The notes beneath the pieces were generated by a model. That model worked only from the letters and a program-made list of their open reading frames with translations, had not been told where the DNA came from and searched no databases. This document shows positions 39,460 to 49,484 of a stretch of DNA of 64,000 bases, one piece after another (the first letter of the stretch is position 1; every line of letters starts with the position of its first letter). Source of the stretch: Anaerolineae bacterium (GTDB lineage: Bacteria; Chloroflexota; Anaerolineae; Anaerolineales; Villigracilaceae); NCBI GenBank assembly GCA_021324435.1, contig JAJPIZ010000038.1:62001-126000 (forward strand), read 5' to 3'. The position numbers and the translations under genes were made by a program.

Positions 39460-40836
39460 ATGAAAATCAGCCGCATCCTTCTTGCCCTCGTTCTTCTTTT
39501 TTCACTCGCATGTAATTTTATAACCCGCGCTTTGCCCTTCGCGCCGACCCCAACGCCCACCCCCACTTCCACACTCACGCCCACTCCACTCACACCCGCT
39601 TATATTCCAACCGATTGTCAAAATACTGCGCTCGCCACGCAACCGGCTTCGACCCTGCTGGCCAAGCCAACTTCCTTTTTGCAGGCCAACCCCGAAATTT
39701 CTGCTGACTTGCAAAAAAGGGTCTTTGAAAGCGTGGTAAAGACCGTGGACAAAGTATATGTCTATCCTGATTTCAACGGCAAAGACTGGTCTGCAATCGC
39801 AGACAAGTATCGCGCAACGCTGAATGCCGGGTTGACCACCGAAGAGTTTTATCAAAACATGGAAGACATGATCACCGAACTCGGTGATGACCATTCGCGC
39901 TTCGAGTCGCCGGTCGAAGTGGCCGAAGAAAACGCCGAGTTGAGCGGCACAAATAATTTCGTTGGGATTGGAACCTACGTATTGCCCCAACCCCAAAAGG
40001 GACAGGCCACCATCGTCTTGAACTTTCCCAATTCCCCCGCGGACCTCAGCGGCTTGAAACCGCATGACAGCATTTTGGCTGTGGACGGTTACCCAATCGT
40101 GGATCAAAACACGCTTTACACAAGCCGCATCCGCGGCCCGGAGTGCTCGGCTGTGGTGCTGACGGTGAAATCGCCGGGCGAAAATCCGCGGCAGGTAATG
40201 TTGGTGCGCGAACGCATTCAGAGTCCGTTGCTGATTGATGCGAGGCTGGTGGATACAACCGACGGCTCACGCATCGGTTATATCCTTTTGCCGTCCTTCT
40301 TTGACGAAACGATTCCAAATCAGGTGGTGGATGCGCTGAATGGGTTTGGTGAACTCGACGGCTTGATCATTGACAACCGCTTGAACGGCGGCGGTAGCAG
40401 TAGCGTTTTACTTCCCATCCTAAGTTACTTTGCCTCCGGCACACTGGGGAATTTCACGAGTCGAACCTCATCGCGTCCTCTGAAGGTTGTGCCGCATGAC
40501 ATCCAAAATTCGCAGACCGTGCCGCTGGTTGTTCTAGTCGGAGAAGATACAGTCAGTTTCGGAGAAATCTTCTCGGGCGTTCTTCAGGATTCGGGCCGCG
40601 CCAAGATTGTCGGTCAAACCACACTTGGCAACGTGGAAACTTTGCATGGATACAAACAGGACGATGGCTCTCTGCTTTGGATCGCGCAGGAAACGTTTGT
40701 CCCGGCGCACTCCCGCGCGAATTGGGAAGACACCGGCATCGTCCCGGATGTGGAAGCCTTCGCCGATTGGGACACCTTCACATTCGAGACCGATCCTTCC
40801 GTCGCCGCGGCGCTAAAACTTTTAGGCCATCAGTAA
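39460..40836 (+). CDS. S41-family (C-terminal processing) peptidase lipoprotein
   Basis: FSLAC lipobox; LGDDHSRFESP, PDZ-like SPADLSGLKPHDSILAVDGYPI, VLVGEDTVSFGEIFSGVLQDSGRAKIVGQTTLGNVE. Confidence 0.9.
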   Translation: MKISRILLALVLLFSLACNFITRALPFAPTPTPTPTSTLTPTPLTPAYIPTDCQNTALATQPASTLLAKPTSFLQANPEISADLQKRVFESVVKTVDKVYVYPDFNGKDWSAIADKYRATLNAGLTTEEFYQNMEDMITELGDDHSRFESPVEVAEENAELSGTNNFVGIGTYVLPQPQKGQATIVLNFPNSPADLSGLKPHDSILAVDGYPIVDQNTLYTSRIRGPECSAVVLTVKSPGENPRQVMLVRERIQSPLLIDARLVDTTDGSRIGYILLPSFFDETIPNQVVDALNGFGELDGLIIDNRLNGGGSSSVLLPILSYFASGTLGNFTSRTSSRPLKVVPHDIQNSQTVPLVVLVGEDTVSFGEIFSGVLQDSGRAKIVGQTTLGNVETLHGYKQDDGSLLWIAQETFVPAHSRANWEDTGIVPDVEAFADWDTFTFETDPSVAAALKLLGHQ

Positions 40837-40855
40837 ACGATTTAGATTCACTTGA

Positions 40856-40888
40856 AAAACAGGAGGCGCACGCGTCGCCTCCTGTTTT
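40856..40888. terminator. Intrinsic terminator
   Basis: AAAACAGGAGGCG cacgcgt CGCCTCCTGTTTT. Confidence 0.88.
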
Positions 40889-40930
40889 AGGCTTAATGAC
40901 CTCTTAGAAAGGCATGGTAGACTCTTCGCC

Positions 40931-42169
40931 ATGTTTAAACAAAAACGAACCATCTTCCTCTCTATTGGAGGGTTGTTTCTGCTCGGTGTTTTGCTTTATC
41001 AAATCCCGGCCATCAAAAGCCGCGTCGATTGGCGCATGGAACGCACGATAACTTATGTGAACGGGGTTATTCATCCCGCGGGACCTGTTCCCACGGCCTT
41101 GCCCGAAACCGCAGTCGTCAAGCAGGAGACGAACACACCGCTTCCCACCCGACCTGTGACCGTCGTCCCGCAAATCACAGCGACTGCCACGCCCGTGCCG
41201 CTTCCACTGCAAGTTTTTCTACCTCCTCCTGCCTTTGAGGACGAGAAAAAGTTTCCCAACAACTGCGGCCCCGCCACATTGACCATGGCCCTGCGCGCCT
41301 ATGGCTGGACCGGCGATCAATTCAACATCAGCAAAGTCATCAAGCCTTTACCCGATGATCGCAACGTCAACCCGGATGAACTCGTGTATTGGGTGCGTAA
41401 TTACGCCGGCTGGCTGAACGCGGATTATCGCGTCAACGGGAACTTGACTCTGCTCAAACAACTGCTCGCGGCGGGATTTCCTGTGATGATCGAAGAGACG
41501 TTTATCTTCGACAAGCCCTTCTGGCCCAATGATGATCTGTGGGCCGCGCATTATGTTCTCGTCACAGGCTATGATGATTCCGCGCAGACTTTTGTCGTGC
41601 AAGACGCATATCACGGCCCCGATCAGATCATCTCTTACGAAAAACTTGAACAGGACTGGGAGCCGTTCAATCATTTATATCTGCTTGTCTACCTGCCCGA
41701 TGAAGAGGCCCAACTGAGTAACATCATCGGTGCGGACTGGGACCCCGAGGTCAACCGTCAGAACGCGCTGAATGATACTCGGGCCGCGACCGTTTCAAGT
41801 CCGAAGGATGCGTTCGCGTGGTTCAATTACGGGTCGAATCTTGTCTACTTTGAACGATATGAGGAGGCCGTCGCCGCGTATGACACAGCGCGAAAGATCG
41901 GTCTGCCTCAGCGCATGTTCCGCTATCAGTTCGGGCCTTTCATCGCCGATTTCAACACAAACCGACTCGATGATTTGATGGAGATCACAAAATACACAAT
42001 TGACCTTGCCAATACATACTCCGAGGAGTCCTGGCTGTGGCAAGGTTGGGCGCTTTATCGAAGAGGAGACACACAGGGCGCCATCGCAAAATGGCGCAAA
42101 GCGCTATCCATTCGTCCCGGTTATTTCGATGCCATCAACGCGTTGAAGTCGGTCGGCGTGGAACCATGA
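40931..42169 (+). CDS. C39-family peptidase with C-terminal TPR region
   Basis: FPNNCGPATLTMALRAYGW...HYVLVTGYDDSAQTFVVQDAYHG; C-terminal TPR-like GWALYRRGDTQGAIAKWRKALSIRPGYFDAI. Confidence 0.87.
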   Translation: MFKQKRTIFLSIGGLFLLGVLLYQIPAIKSRVDWRMERTITYVNGVIHPAGPVPTALPETAVVKQETNTPLPTRPVTVVPQITATATPVPLPLQVFLPPPAFEDEKKFPNNCGPATLTMALRAYGWTGDQFNISKVIKPLPDDRNVNPDELVYWVRNYAGWLNADYRVNGNLTLLKQLLAAGFPVMIEETFIFDKPFWPNDDLWAAHYVLVTGYDDSAQTFVVQDAYHGPDQIISYEKLEQDWEPFNHLYLLVYLPDEEAQLSNIIGADWDPEVNRQNALNDTRAATVSSPKDAFAWFNYGSNLVYFERYEEAVAAYDTARKIGLPQRMFRYQFGPFIADFNTNRLDDLMEITKYTIDLANTYSEESWLWQGWALYRRGDTQGAIAKWRKALSIRPGYFDAINALKSVGVEP

Positions 42170-42329
42170 AGTGGGTGTGGTATCAGCACAATAGGGGAAT
42201 CCGTCCCAGGGTCAAAGCACGAAGCGATGTGAAGTGTCGTCTCCTCAACAAAGAAGCGTGCCATTTTAATTGACTCGCAAAATGACCTGTGGTATTATCT
42301 CGCAACAAATCAATAGCCCCCACACGGCG

Positions 42330-42500
42330 CTCTTATCCAGAGAGGCGGAGGGACCGGCCCTGCGATGCCTCGACAACCTGCCAGTGCGCAGTAATCAGAA
42401 GTCAGTCATCAGTATTCAGTCTCTTCTGAATACTGATGACAGATAACTGAACACTGAAAAGGTGCCAATTCCGACAGACGGATGTTCTGGGAGATGAGAG
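42330..42500 (+). ncRNA. SAM-I (S-box) riboswitch upstream of metK, with expanded P3
   Basis: CTCTTATCcAGAGAGGCGGAGGGACCGGCCCTGCGATGCCTCGACAACC ... GGTGCCAATTCC ... GATGAGAG (P1 arms 42330-42337 / 42493-42500). Confidence 0.93.
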
Positions 42501-42582
42501 GGTAACATTAGCATCACGCGTAAATTGCCCTTTCTGCACGTCGGAAGGGGCAATTTCATTTGCAAAGGAGAAATCAAAAACA

Positions 42583-43794
42583 ATGAGCAATACCTTTATG
42601 ACATCGCCCAAACTGATGTTCACATCCGAATCGGTGAGCGAAGGCCACCCGGATAAGATGTGCGATCAAATCTCGGACGCCGTGCTGGACGCCTGTCTCG
42701 AACAGGACCCCACCTCGCGCGTTGCCTGCGAAACCGCGACCAAGACCGGGTTCGTGGCTTTGCTGGGCGAAATCACCACCCGCGCCAATTTCAATTACGA
42801 TGAACTGGCGCGCAAAGTCATCAACGAGATTGGATATGACTCCAGCGAAAAAGGTTTCGATGGAAATTCGTGTGGCGTTCTGGTTGCCATCGCGAAACAG
42901 TCCGGCGACATCGCCATGGGGGTGGACAAAGCCCTCGAAGCAAAAGCCGGTGAGATGACCGAGGCGGAGGTCGAGGCGATTGGCGCAGGCGATCAAGGTA
43001 TGATGTTCGGCTTTGCCTGCAATGAAACCCAAACTCTCATGCCGCTTCCCATTTACCTCGCGCACAAACTCACTCGCCGCCAGAGTGAACTTCGCAAGAG
43101 TGGAGCCATTCCGTGGCTTCGTCCGGATGCAAAAAGTCAGGTCACGATTGAATATTCAAAAGGCAAGCCCAGGCGCGTGGACACGGTGCTCATCTCCACG
43201 CAACATGCGCCGGATGTTTCTCACGCTGAAATTGCCGAAACAGTGACTGAACAGATCATCATGCCTACACTTCCAGAAAATATGGTGGATAAAGATTTGA
43301 AAGTCTTTGTCAATCCTACTGGACGGTTCGTAGTGGGCGGCCCCATGGGCGATGCAGGCGTGACAGGCCGCAAAATTATTGTTGATACCTATGGCGGCAT
43401 GGGCCGTCATGGCGGCGGCGCGTTCAGCGGGAAGGACCCAACCAAAGTGGATCGCTCCGCGGCCTACGCGGCGCGCTATGTGGCAAAGAACATCGTCGCC
43501 GCAGGATTGGCAGACCGCGTTGAAGTGCAGCTGGCGTACGCCATTGGTGTGGCGCACCCGCTTTCGGTCAATGTGGAAACCTTCGGCACCGCCAAAATTG
43601 CAGACGAGAAAATCGCATCCCTCATCAACGAATATTTCGATCTGCGCCCGGGCGCGATCATCCGCGATTTGAAACTGCGTCAGCCTATTTATCGCAAGAC
43701 AGCGGCCTATGGTCACTTCGGCCGCGATGACATTGAATTTCCATGGGAAAAAACAGACAAGGCCGCGGCGTTGAAGAAAGCCGCAGGACTTTGA
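42583..43794 (+). CDS. metK: S-adenosylmethionine synthetase
   Basis: [75 protein letters not shown]. Confidence 0.98.
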   Translation: MSNTFMTSPKLMFTSESVSEGHPDKMCDQISDAVLDACLEQDPTSRVACETATKTGFVALLGEITTRANFNYDELARKVINEIGYDSSEKGFDGNSCGVLVAIAKQSGDIAMGVDKALEAKAGEMTEAEVEAIGAGDQGMMFGFACNETQTLMPLPIYLAHKLTRRQSELRKSGAIPWLRPDAKSQVTIEYSKGKPRRVDTVLISTQHAPDVSHAEIAETVTEQIIMPTLPENMVDKDLKVFVNPTGRFVVGGPMGDAGVTGRKIIVDTYGGMGRHGGGAFSGKDPTKVDRSAAYAARYVAKNIVAAGLADRVEVQLAYAIGVAHPLSVNVETFGTAKIADEKIASLINEYFDLRPGAIIRDLKLRQPIYRKTAAYGHFGRDDIEFPWEKTDKAAALKKAAGL

Positions 43795-43807
43795 TGGTTT
43801 TCGGTGC

Positions 43808-43845
43808 AACAAAAAAGAGTCTTCCATTGAAGACTCTTTTTTGTT
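43808..43845. terminator. Intrinsic terminator
   Basis: 17-bp stem AACAAAAAAGAGTCTTC catt GAAGACTCTTTTTTGTT. Confidence 0.9.
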
Positions 43846-43863
43846 TATCGTGCTCTGCGTCTG

Positions 43864-44589
43864 TTACGGCCTTTCCAACCCATGCGCTTCGAGCAAAGCC
43901 GCATCGGACAAAATCTGAGCCGTCATTCCATCCGCGACGATTTTTCCCTCGTCCATCACAATTGTGCGAGGGAAACATTCCTTGACCAAGGCCATATCGT
44001 GTGTGGACACCAGCATCGTGATCGGCATTTCGTGCAGAAGGTTAATCAATTTCCGGCGCGCACGCGGGTCAAGCCCGGCGGAGGGTTCATCCAAAATTAG
44101 AATCTGCGGGTGCATCGAAAGCACGGTCGCGATGGAAATTCGTTTTTTCTCACCGACGCTCAAATGATGGCACAGACGGTCGCGATAATTCGTCATATGC
44201 ACCATCCTCAACGCCTCATCCACGCGGGCGCGCACTTCGTCTTCGCTCAAACCCATGTGGAGCGGACCAAAAGCCACGTCCTCGAACACCGTCGGGGAAA
44301 AGAGTTGGTCGTCCGGGTTTTGGAACACGAGTCCGACCATTGCGCGGATGACCGGCAAATTGTCCGGATTGAGGCGCATACCGCCCACTTCGATCTCGCC
44401 GCGCCCGGTCAAAATCCCATTCAGGTGCAACATCAAGGTTGATTTCCCCGCGCCATTCGGCCCAACTAACGCGACTTTGTCTCCCGCGCAAAGATTGAAC
44501 GAGACGCCGCGCAAGGCTTCGTTTCCATCCGGATATGAAAAATGCAAGTCATTCACTTTAACCACATCACCATCACATTCAAGTTCCAT
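43864..44589 (-). CDS. cbiO: Cobalt/nickel ECF ABC transporter ATP-binding protein
   Basis: FSYPDGNEALRGVSFNLCAGDKVALVGPNGAGKSTLML; LSVGEKKRISIATVLSMHPQILILDEPSAGLDP; ORF extends to 44691. Confidence 0.92.
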   Translation of the reverse strand: MELECDGDVVKVNDLHFSYPDGNEALRGVSFNLCAGDKVALVGPNGAGKSTLMLHLNGILTGRGEIEVGGMRLNPDNLPVIRAMVGLVFQNPDDQLFSPTVFEDVAFGPLHMGLSEDEVRARVDEALRMVHMTNYRDRLCHHLSVGEKKRISIATVLSMHPQILILDEPSAGLDPRARRKLINLLHEMPITMLVSTHDMALVKECFPRTIVMDEGKIVADGMTAQILSDAALLEAHGLERP

Positions 44590-45380
44590 CACAGCCTTCC
44601 CACAATTTGCATCACAATGAGTCCGCAGACAGCGGCCACACCGACCAGCCAGTCGCGCAATTGGATTCTCTGCACGTGCATGGCCATCCATTGACCTTTG
44701 TATCCACGCGATAACATGGCATTGTAGATGCGATCACTGCGTTCGTAACTGCGCAGAAAAAGTTGACCGGCCATGTTGCCCGCGACGCGCGCCTGCCACC
44801 ACACGTTCCCACCGGACCTCGAGCCGGGCGCGGCCGCGCTGCGGGCTTGTCTCGCCCTCATCAGACGCATTACTTCATCGGTCAACACAAACAAGTAGCG
44901 ATAAAGAAAGGCGATGATGGTTGTGATGATAGACGGCACATACAAGTGAGTGAGCGCGTGAATGATGTCCGGAAATTCCGTGACCGACACCAGCAGGATC
45001 GCCATCTGCACCGACAACCACGAACGAACCAAAATACTGACGAAGCGCAACAAGCCCGCGTCGGTTGGGATGAGCGTGATCATGCCAAGATGCCACTCGG
45101 CCAATGCATGGCCGGGGATGGAAAAAACGGCAGTTACGGCCGCCAACGCAAAAGGCAGAGCCACGAAAGAACGTTTCAGCGTAAAACCAAAACCAAGTTG
45201 AGAAAGCGCGTTGGCAATCAACAAAAAGATGAACGCCAAACCAAAAGCCGCCCAGGCTCCATCCGGCAAAAGCACATTGGACAGGATGAACGCAACCGTG
45301 ACCACCACTTTGATGCGCGCATCCAGATGGTGAAGCAGACTGTGTCCATGATGATAACGATCAAAGGCGTCGGCGTGCAT
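44589..45380 (-). CDS. cbiQ: Cobalt/nickel ECF transporter T component
   Basis: HLDARIKVVVTVAFILSNVLLP; LMRARQARSAAAP; AMLSRGYKGQ. Confidence 0.9.
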   Translation of the reverse strand: MHADAFDRYHHGHSLLHHLDARIKVVVTVAFILSNVLLPDGAWAAFGLAFIFLLIANALSQLGFGFTLKRSFVALPFALAAVTAVFSIPGHALAEWHLGMITLIPTDAGLLRFVSILVRSWLSVQMAILLVSVTEFPDIIHALTHLYVPSIITTIIAFLYRYLFVLTDEVMRLMRARQARSAAAPGSRSGGNVWWQARVAGNMAGQLFLRSYERSDRIYNAMLSRGYKGQWMAMHVQRIQLRDWLVGVAAVCGLIVMQIVGRL

Positions 45381-45383
45381 AGG

Positions 45384-46295
45384 CTACGATTTTTTTCGCA
45401 GAGCGCGCCCGGCAAGAAAGGCTAATCCTAGGACGACCAAAACGCCGATGGCGCCGGCTGCAATTCTGGATAAAGGCGTCTTGCCCAGAAATGGAAGGTT
45501 GTATCCTGCCAGCGGACCGGTCGCAGTCTGTGCTGTAGTGATGAAACCCAAATCCATCGCGACGCGATTCAATCCATCCGGGTTCACCGAGGCTAACGGC
45601 GAAAGCAATACGACGATCAGGGTAACGAGGATGCCAGCCAGAGCCCAACCGCGCCCGCCTTTGGCTGAGACCGATTCTTCGCCGAGCAGATCGGGCCGGG
45701 TGCGGAAGATAAAAGCCAGCGCGGCAACGGTAATCAATGCTTCGCCAATCCCGATCAACGCATGGACACTCAACATGGCCGGAATCACAATGTCGAGTTT
45801 GGCCGTGCCGCTTAACCAGAGTTCAAGTGAGGTAAGCAGTGCACCGCCCATGACTGAAAGCCAGGCGGCGAGTCCAGCGATGACAAGTTTCATCGTCTGA
45901 TTGCGTCCAAGCACGCTTCGGTAGAGTCCATAGCCAATGACGACAGTGACCAACCCCATGTTCAAAATGTTGGCGCCCATCACGGTCAGGCCGCCGTCTT
46001 GAAATAATAAACCTTGAACGGCGATTACCGAAGTCATCACCAGCATCGCGGCCCATGGCCCCAGCGTAATCGCCGCCAACGCTCCCCCGAGCAAATGGCC
46101 GGAGGTCCCGCCCGCGACGGGGAAGTTGATCATCTGCGCCGCAAAAATAAAAGCGGCCATGATGCCCATCAATGGGACTTGTCGTTCGCCAAGAGATTTG
46201 TTGGTGCGTGAGATGGCAACTCCATCCAAGATAATTGTAAAAGCCCAACAAATGATCGAGATGGCCAGACTCAGAAATCCATCCGGGATGTGCAT
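45384..46295 (-). CDS. cbiM: Cobalt/nickel transport protein CbiM with fused CbiN/PDGLE-like C-terminus
   Basis: MHIPDGFLSLAISIICWAF; NFPVAGGTSGHLLGGALAAITLGPWAA; C-terminal SVNPDGLNRVAMDLGF. Confidence 0.92.
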   Translation of the reverse strand: MHIPDGFLSLAISIICWAFTIILDGVAISRTNKSLGERQVPLMGIMAAFIFAAQMINFPVAGGTSGHLLGGALAAITLGPWAAMLVMTSVIAVQGLLFQDGGLTVMGANILNMGLVTVVIGYGLYRSVLGRNQTMKLVIAGLAAWLSVMGGALLTSLELWLSGTAKLDIVIPAMLSVHALIGIGEALITVAALAFIFRTRPDLLGEESVSAKGGRGWALAGILVTLIVVLLSPLASVNPDGLNRVAMDLGFITTAQTATGPLAGYNLPFLGKTPLSRIAAGAIGVLVVLGLAFLAGRALRKKS

Positions 46296-46379
46296 GTGCA
46301 GTGGCGACAAGTGCATGGCTCTCCTTGTTCCTGATAATTATTTTAGCCTGAAATCGAGAGACTCTGCTTATTGAAATCA

Positions 46380-46406
46380 AACGGCGGGTAATTCTTACCC
46401 GCCGTT
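46380..46406. terminator. Intrinsic terminator
   Basis: AACGGCGGGTAA ttc TTACCCGCCGTT. Confidence 0.8.
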
Positions 46407-46435
46407 GTCATCGAATCAATTCAAGAAATGTTTTT

Positions 46436-47218
46436 TTACGGCTCCCAGAAGAATTGCATGATGGCATACAGATAAGGTTTACCGTTGACATATTCCATAC
46501 CAATCGCCCAGGTATGCCAGTCCATGTTGCCGTTGGCCTGTGTGCCTGTGAAGTAAACGGAATAGAAATTAATCCCAGGATATGGCCAAACCGCGTTATA
46601 CGTCGTGCCACCGACCTGGACTTGATTGCAAGTCAATGTGTAATTCTTGCTGAAGAGATCAAGCAGAGAAGGAATGATGACTTCGTGGAAAGAGCCTTTG
46701 GTCATCTGACCACTTCCGGGGGCGAGGCCCCATTCCACTTGAAAGGTTGACTCGAACAGAAACTTTGCATGGGTCTGGTCATAGTTGACGACGCGGCCAT
46801 CGCGATAGTAACGCGCGTCCATGCCATGCACAGGACTCACCAGGGATGCCAGCAGTTCACCATTCGAGGCTTGCAGTGCATTCCTGAAACTATTGATCAA
46901 GGCCGTGGCCTGATCATCTGCGCAGAAGTTGACCGGGGGTGGTTGAGTTGGAGGGATGCGCGTCGGTGGCACAGCGGTGGGCGGGAAGGATGTAAGCGGA
47001 ACAAACGTCGGAGGAACAGTTGTGGGAAGATTCGGGGTGACGCCGATTGCCGTCGAGGTGGGCGGAACAGCCGTGGGCGGCAGACGGGTGAGGGTGGGGA
47101 TGAACAGCACAGTCGGGGTCGGAAGCGGCTGATTATAAAGAGAGAGCGTGCATCCCGATGTCTCCAGCAAAATCAAAGTCATTAACGCAAAAATCCAGCG
47201 AATCCTTCGCATTTCCAT
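46436..47218 (-). CDS. Lipoprotein with Pro/Thr-rich linker, unknown function
   Basis: Lipobox-like ETSGC; PPTAVPPTSTAIGVTPNLPTTVPPTFVPLTSFPPTAVPPTRIPPTQPPP. Confidence 0.7.
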   Translation of the reverse strand: MEMRRIRWIFALMTLILLETSGCTLSLYNQPLPTPTVLFIPTLTRLPPTAVPPTSTAIGVTPNLPTTVPPTFVPLTSFPPTAVPPTRIPPTQPPPVNFCADDQATALINSFRNALQASNGELLASLVSPVHGMDARYYRDGRVVNYDQTHAKFLFESTFQVEWGLAPGSGQMTKGSFHEVIIPSLLDLFSKNYTLTCNQVQVGGTTYNAVWPYPGINFYSVYFTGTQANGNMDWHTWAIGMEYVNGKPYLYAIMQFFWEP

Positions 47219-47364
47219 CTCCTTTCCAAGAAGAAAGCGGCGGAGCCTCATATTCTTTCCTCTCTATTTTACTTCTGTTCCGCATGAGTAAACGCGTAGT
47301 TCGTCTCACCAAAGGCTTGACAGTCAAAGAAACCCGCATATAATCACACGAAATATTCAAAAGC

Positions 47365-47712
47365 AGTGACGAGGACGAGTACGCGCTGGACGACGGTTTA
47401 GAGAGCAGGCGGTTGGTGGAAGCCCTGCCCGAGACGACAGCGCTGAATGGACCTCCGAGCTTCAAGGCGAAATCCTGAGAAGGAGAGTATCCGAGACGGA
47501 ACGCCACCGTTATCAAGGCTAGGTCACTTAGTTTTGAAAACTAGCTGACCAAAAGAGTGAAGCTGGCTTGAATCCCGTTGCATCACGACGGGATTTTTTG
47601 TTCGATAGCAAGCCGCTTAAATCGGGTGGCACCACGGACGTTGAAGCGTTCGTCCCTTTGGCAAAGCAGGATTCTTTTGCCATGAGGACGAACGCTTTCT
47701 TTTTTTTTCATA
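47365..47712 (+). ncRNA. T-box leader, predicted tRNA-Trp specific
   Basis: AGAGAGC (GA motif region), T-box GGGTGGCACCACGG (47624-47637), terminator AAGCGTTCGTCC (47644-47655) / GGACGAACGCTT (47686-47697) + T-tract; specifier loop TGAA-TGG-A at 47444-47451. Confidence 0.93.
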
Positions 47713-47727
47713 CGAAAAGGAGAAAAG

Positions 47728-47886
47728 ATGAACACACAAACTGCATATACGGAATCAACGGAATCGAGCCTGCAGGAATATTTTGTAGAGCAGGTCGAAG
47801 ACGAGTCTCTGCCCGCCGCGCAGGTGTTGAGCGATCAACAGGAAAACCGCGAGGCGGATAGTAACGCGTCTCTTTTTGTGCCGTGA
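47728..47886 (+). CDS. 52-aa acidic small protein between the T-box and trpB
   Basis: ATG with SD aaaggagaaaag; MNTQTAYTESTESSLQEYFVEQVEDESLPAAQVLSDQQENREADSNASLFVP; below the ORF-track length cut-off. Confidence 0.6.
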   Translation: MNTQTAYTESTESSLQEYFVEQVEDESLPAAQVLSDQQENREADSNASLFVP

Positions 47887-48001
47887 GGGAAGAATGATAC
47901 CGATCACTTTCCATCCACCTTGAAGGACAAACGCTTTTTGATTTACGATTTTAGATCGAGATTGACGATCAATGAATTTACCCTCAACAAAGGAGAAGAT
48001 T

Positions 48002-49375
48002 ATGTCTGACCAAACCCGGTTTTTACTGAACGAATCTGACCTGCCCAAGTCCTGGTACAACATCAACGCCGACAGCCCGGTCGCGCCCGCGCCCGTACTG
48101 AGGCCGGATACCCTCGAGCCGGTCACACCAGACTTTCTGGCGGTGCTATTTCCAATGGATCTAATCATGCAGGAAGTCTCAACCGAACGATACATCCAAA
48201 TCCCGGAGGAAGTGCGCGAGATTTATAAACTTTATCGCCCCACTCCGTTGATCCGCGCCCGACGCCTTGAAAAAGCGCTCGGCACAACCGCGCACATTTA
48301 TTACAAAAACGAAGGCGTCTCGCCTGCTGGAAGTCACAAGCCAAACACAGCCATCCCTCAAGCCTTCTACAACAAGATCGCTGGGACGAAGGCCCTCACC
48401 ACCGAGACCGGAGCCGGTCAATGGGGTTCGGCTCTCGCGCTGGCCGGAAATTTCTTCGACATTGACGTGGAAGTATACATGGTCAAAGTGTCTTACACAC
48501 AAAAGCCATATCGCCGCGTCTTCATGGAATCGTTCAGCGCGCAGGTCTTTGCCAGTCCCACTGACCGCACGAACTATGGCCGCTCGATTCTCGCCTCTGA
48601 TCCAAACAGCCCCGGCTCACTGGGCATTGCCATCTCGGAAGCGGTGGAGGTTGCGGCTACGTCCGGCGGCAAGAAGAAATACAGCCTCGGCTCGGTGCTG
48701 AATCATGTACTGATGCATCAAAGCGTGATCGGCGAGGAAGCACTTAAGCAAATGGATATGGCCAATGAATATCCCGACGTCGTCATTGGATGCGTGGGCG
48801 GCGGCTCGAACTTCGCGGGCATTGCCTATCCGTTCCTGCGGGAGAATTTGAAGAACGGACGCAAGACGCGTCTCCTCGCAGTCGAACCCACCGCCGCTCC
48901 TTCCTTGACCAAGGGCGCGTACACCTTCGATTACGGCGACACCGCCAAGATGGCCCCCATCGTCAAGATGTATACGCTGGGACATGGCTTTGTTCCACCC
49001 TCCATCCATGCCGGTGGACTCCGCTATCATGGCATGGCGCCCAGCCTGAGCGCATTCTACGACACCGGCCTGATCGAGGCGAAAGCCGTCAAGCAGAAAG
49101 CCACCTTCGAGGCCGCGCTCCAATTCGCAAAAGCGGAAGGCATCATCCCCGCGCCAGAATCAGCGCACGCGATCCGCGCCGCGATTGATGAAGCCCTGGA
49201 TGCAAAAGCCAAAGGCGAGAAGCGTGTGATTCTGTTCAATCTTTCCGGTCATGGAAATTTTGACATGGGCGCCTACGAGGCCTACATCAATGGGAAACTG
49301 GAAGATTACGAGTATCCTGCCGAGGCTGTCCACGCCGCGATGAGCGAACTCCCGAAGGTGAGTATCCTCGCGTAG
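48002..49375 (+). CDS. trpB: Tryptophan synthase beta chain, TrpB2 type
   Basis: GVSPAGSHKPNTAIPQAFYNK; ETGAGQWGSALALAG; VVIGCVGGGSNFAGIAYPFL; preceded by Trp T-box. Confidence 0.92.
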   Translation: MSDQTRFLLNESDLPKSWYNINADSPVAPAPVLRPDTLEPVTPDFLAVLFPMDLIMQEVSTERYIQIPEEVREIYKLYRPTPLIRARRLEKALGTTAHIYYKNEGVSPAGSHKPNTAIPQAFYNKIAGTKALTTETGAGQWGSALALAGNFFDIDVEVYMVKVSYTQKPYRRVFMESFSAQVFASPTDRTNYGRSILASDPNSPGSLGIAISEAVEVAATSGGKKKYSLGSVLNHVLMHQSVIGEEALKQMDMANEYPDVVIGCVGGGSNFAGIAYPFLRENLKNGRKTRLLAVEPTAAPSLTKGAYTFDYGDTAKMAPIVKMYTLGHGFVPPSIHAGGLRYHGMAPSLSAFYDTGLIEAKAVKQKATFEAALQFAKAEGIIPAPESAHAIRAAIDEALDAKAKGEKRVILFNLSGHGNFDMGAYEAYINGKLEDYEYPAEAVHAAMSELPKVSILA

Positions 49376-49383
49376 CATCAAAA

Positions 49384-49477
49384 AGGCTTCCGAGATTTTT
49401 CAATCTCCGAAGCCTATCTTGCTATTGTCGTTCTCCTCCTTGTGAAGAGGCCGGTGACTTTATAAGTCACCGGCCTC
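49384..49477. terminator. Two tandem terminator hairpins between convergent genes
   Basis: AGGCTTCCGAGATT/AATCTCCGAAGCCT and GAGGCCGGTGACTT tat AAGTCACCGGCCTC. Confidence 0.85.
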
Positions 49478-49484
49478 GGCAATT

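Noticed and set aside
47728-47886. Trp attenuator leader peptide
   Set aside because: The 52-aa ORF contains no tryptophan codon and lies after the T-box terminator.
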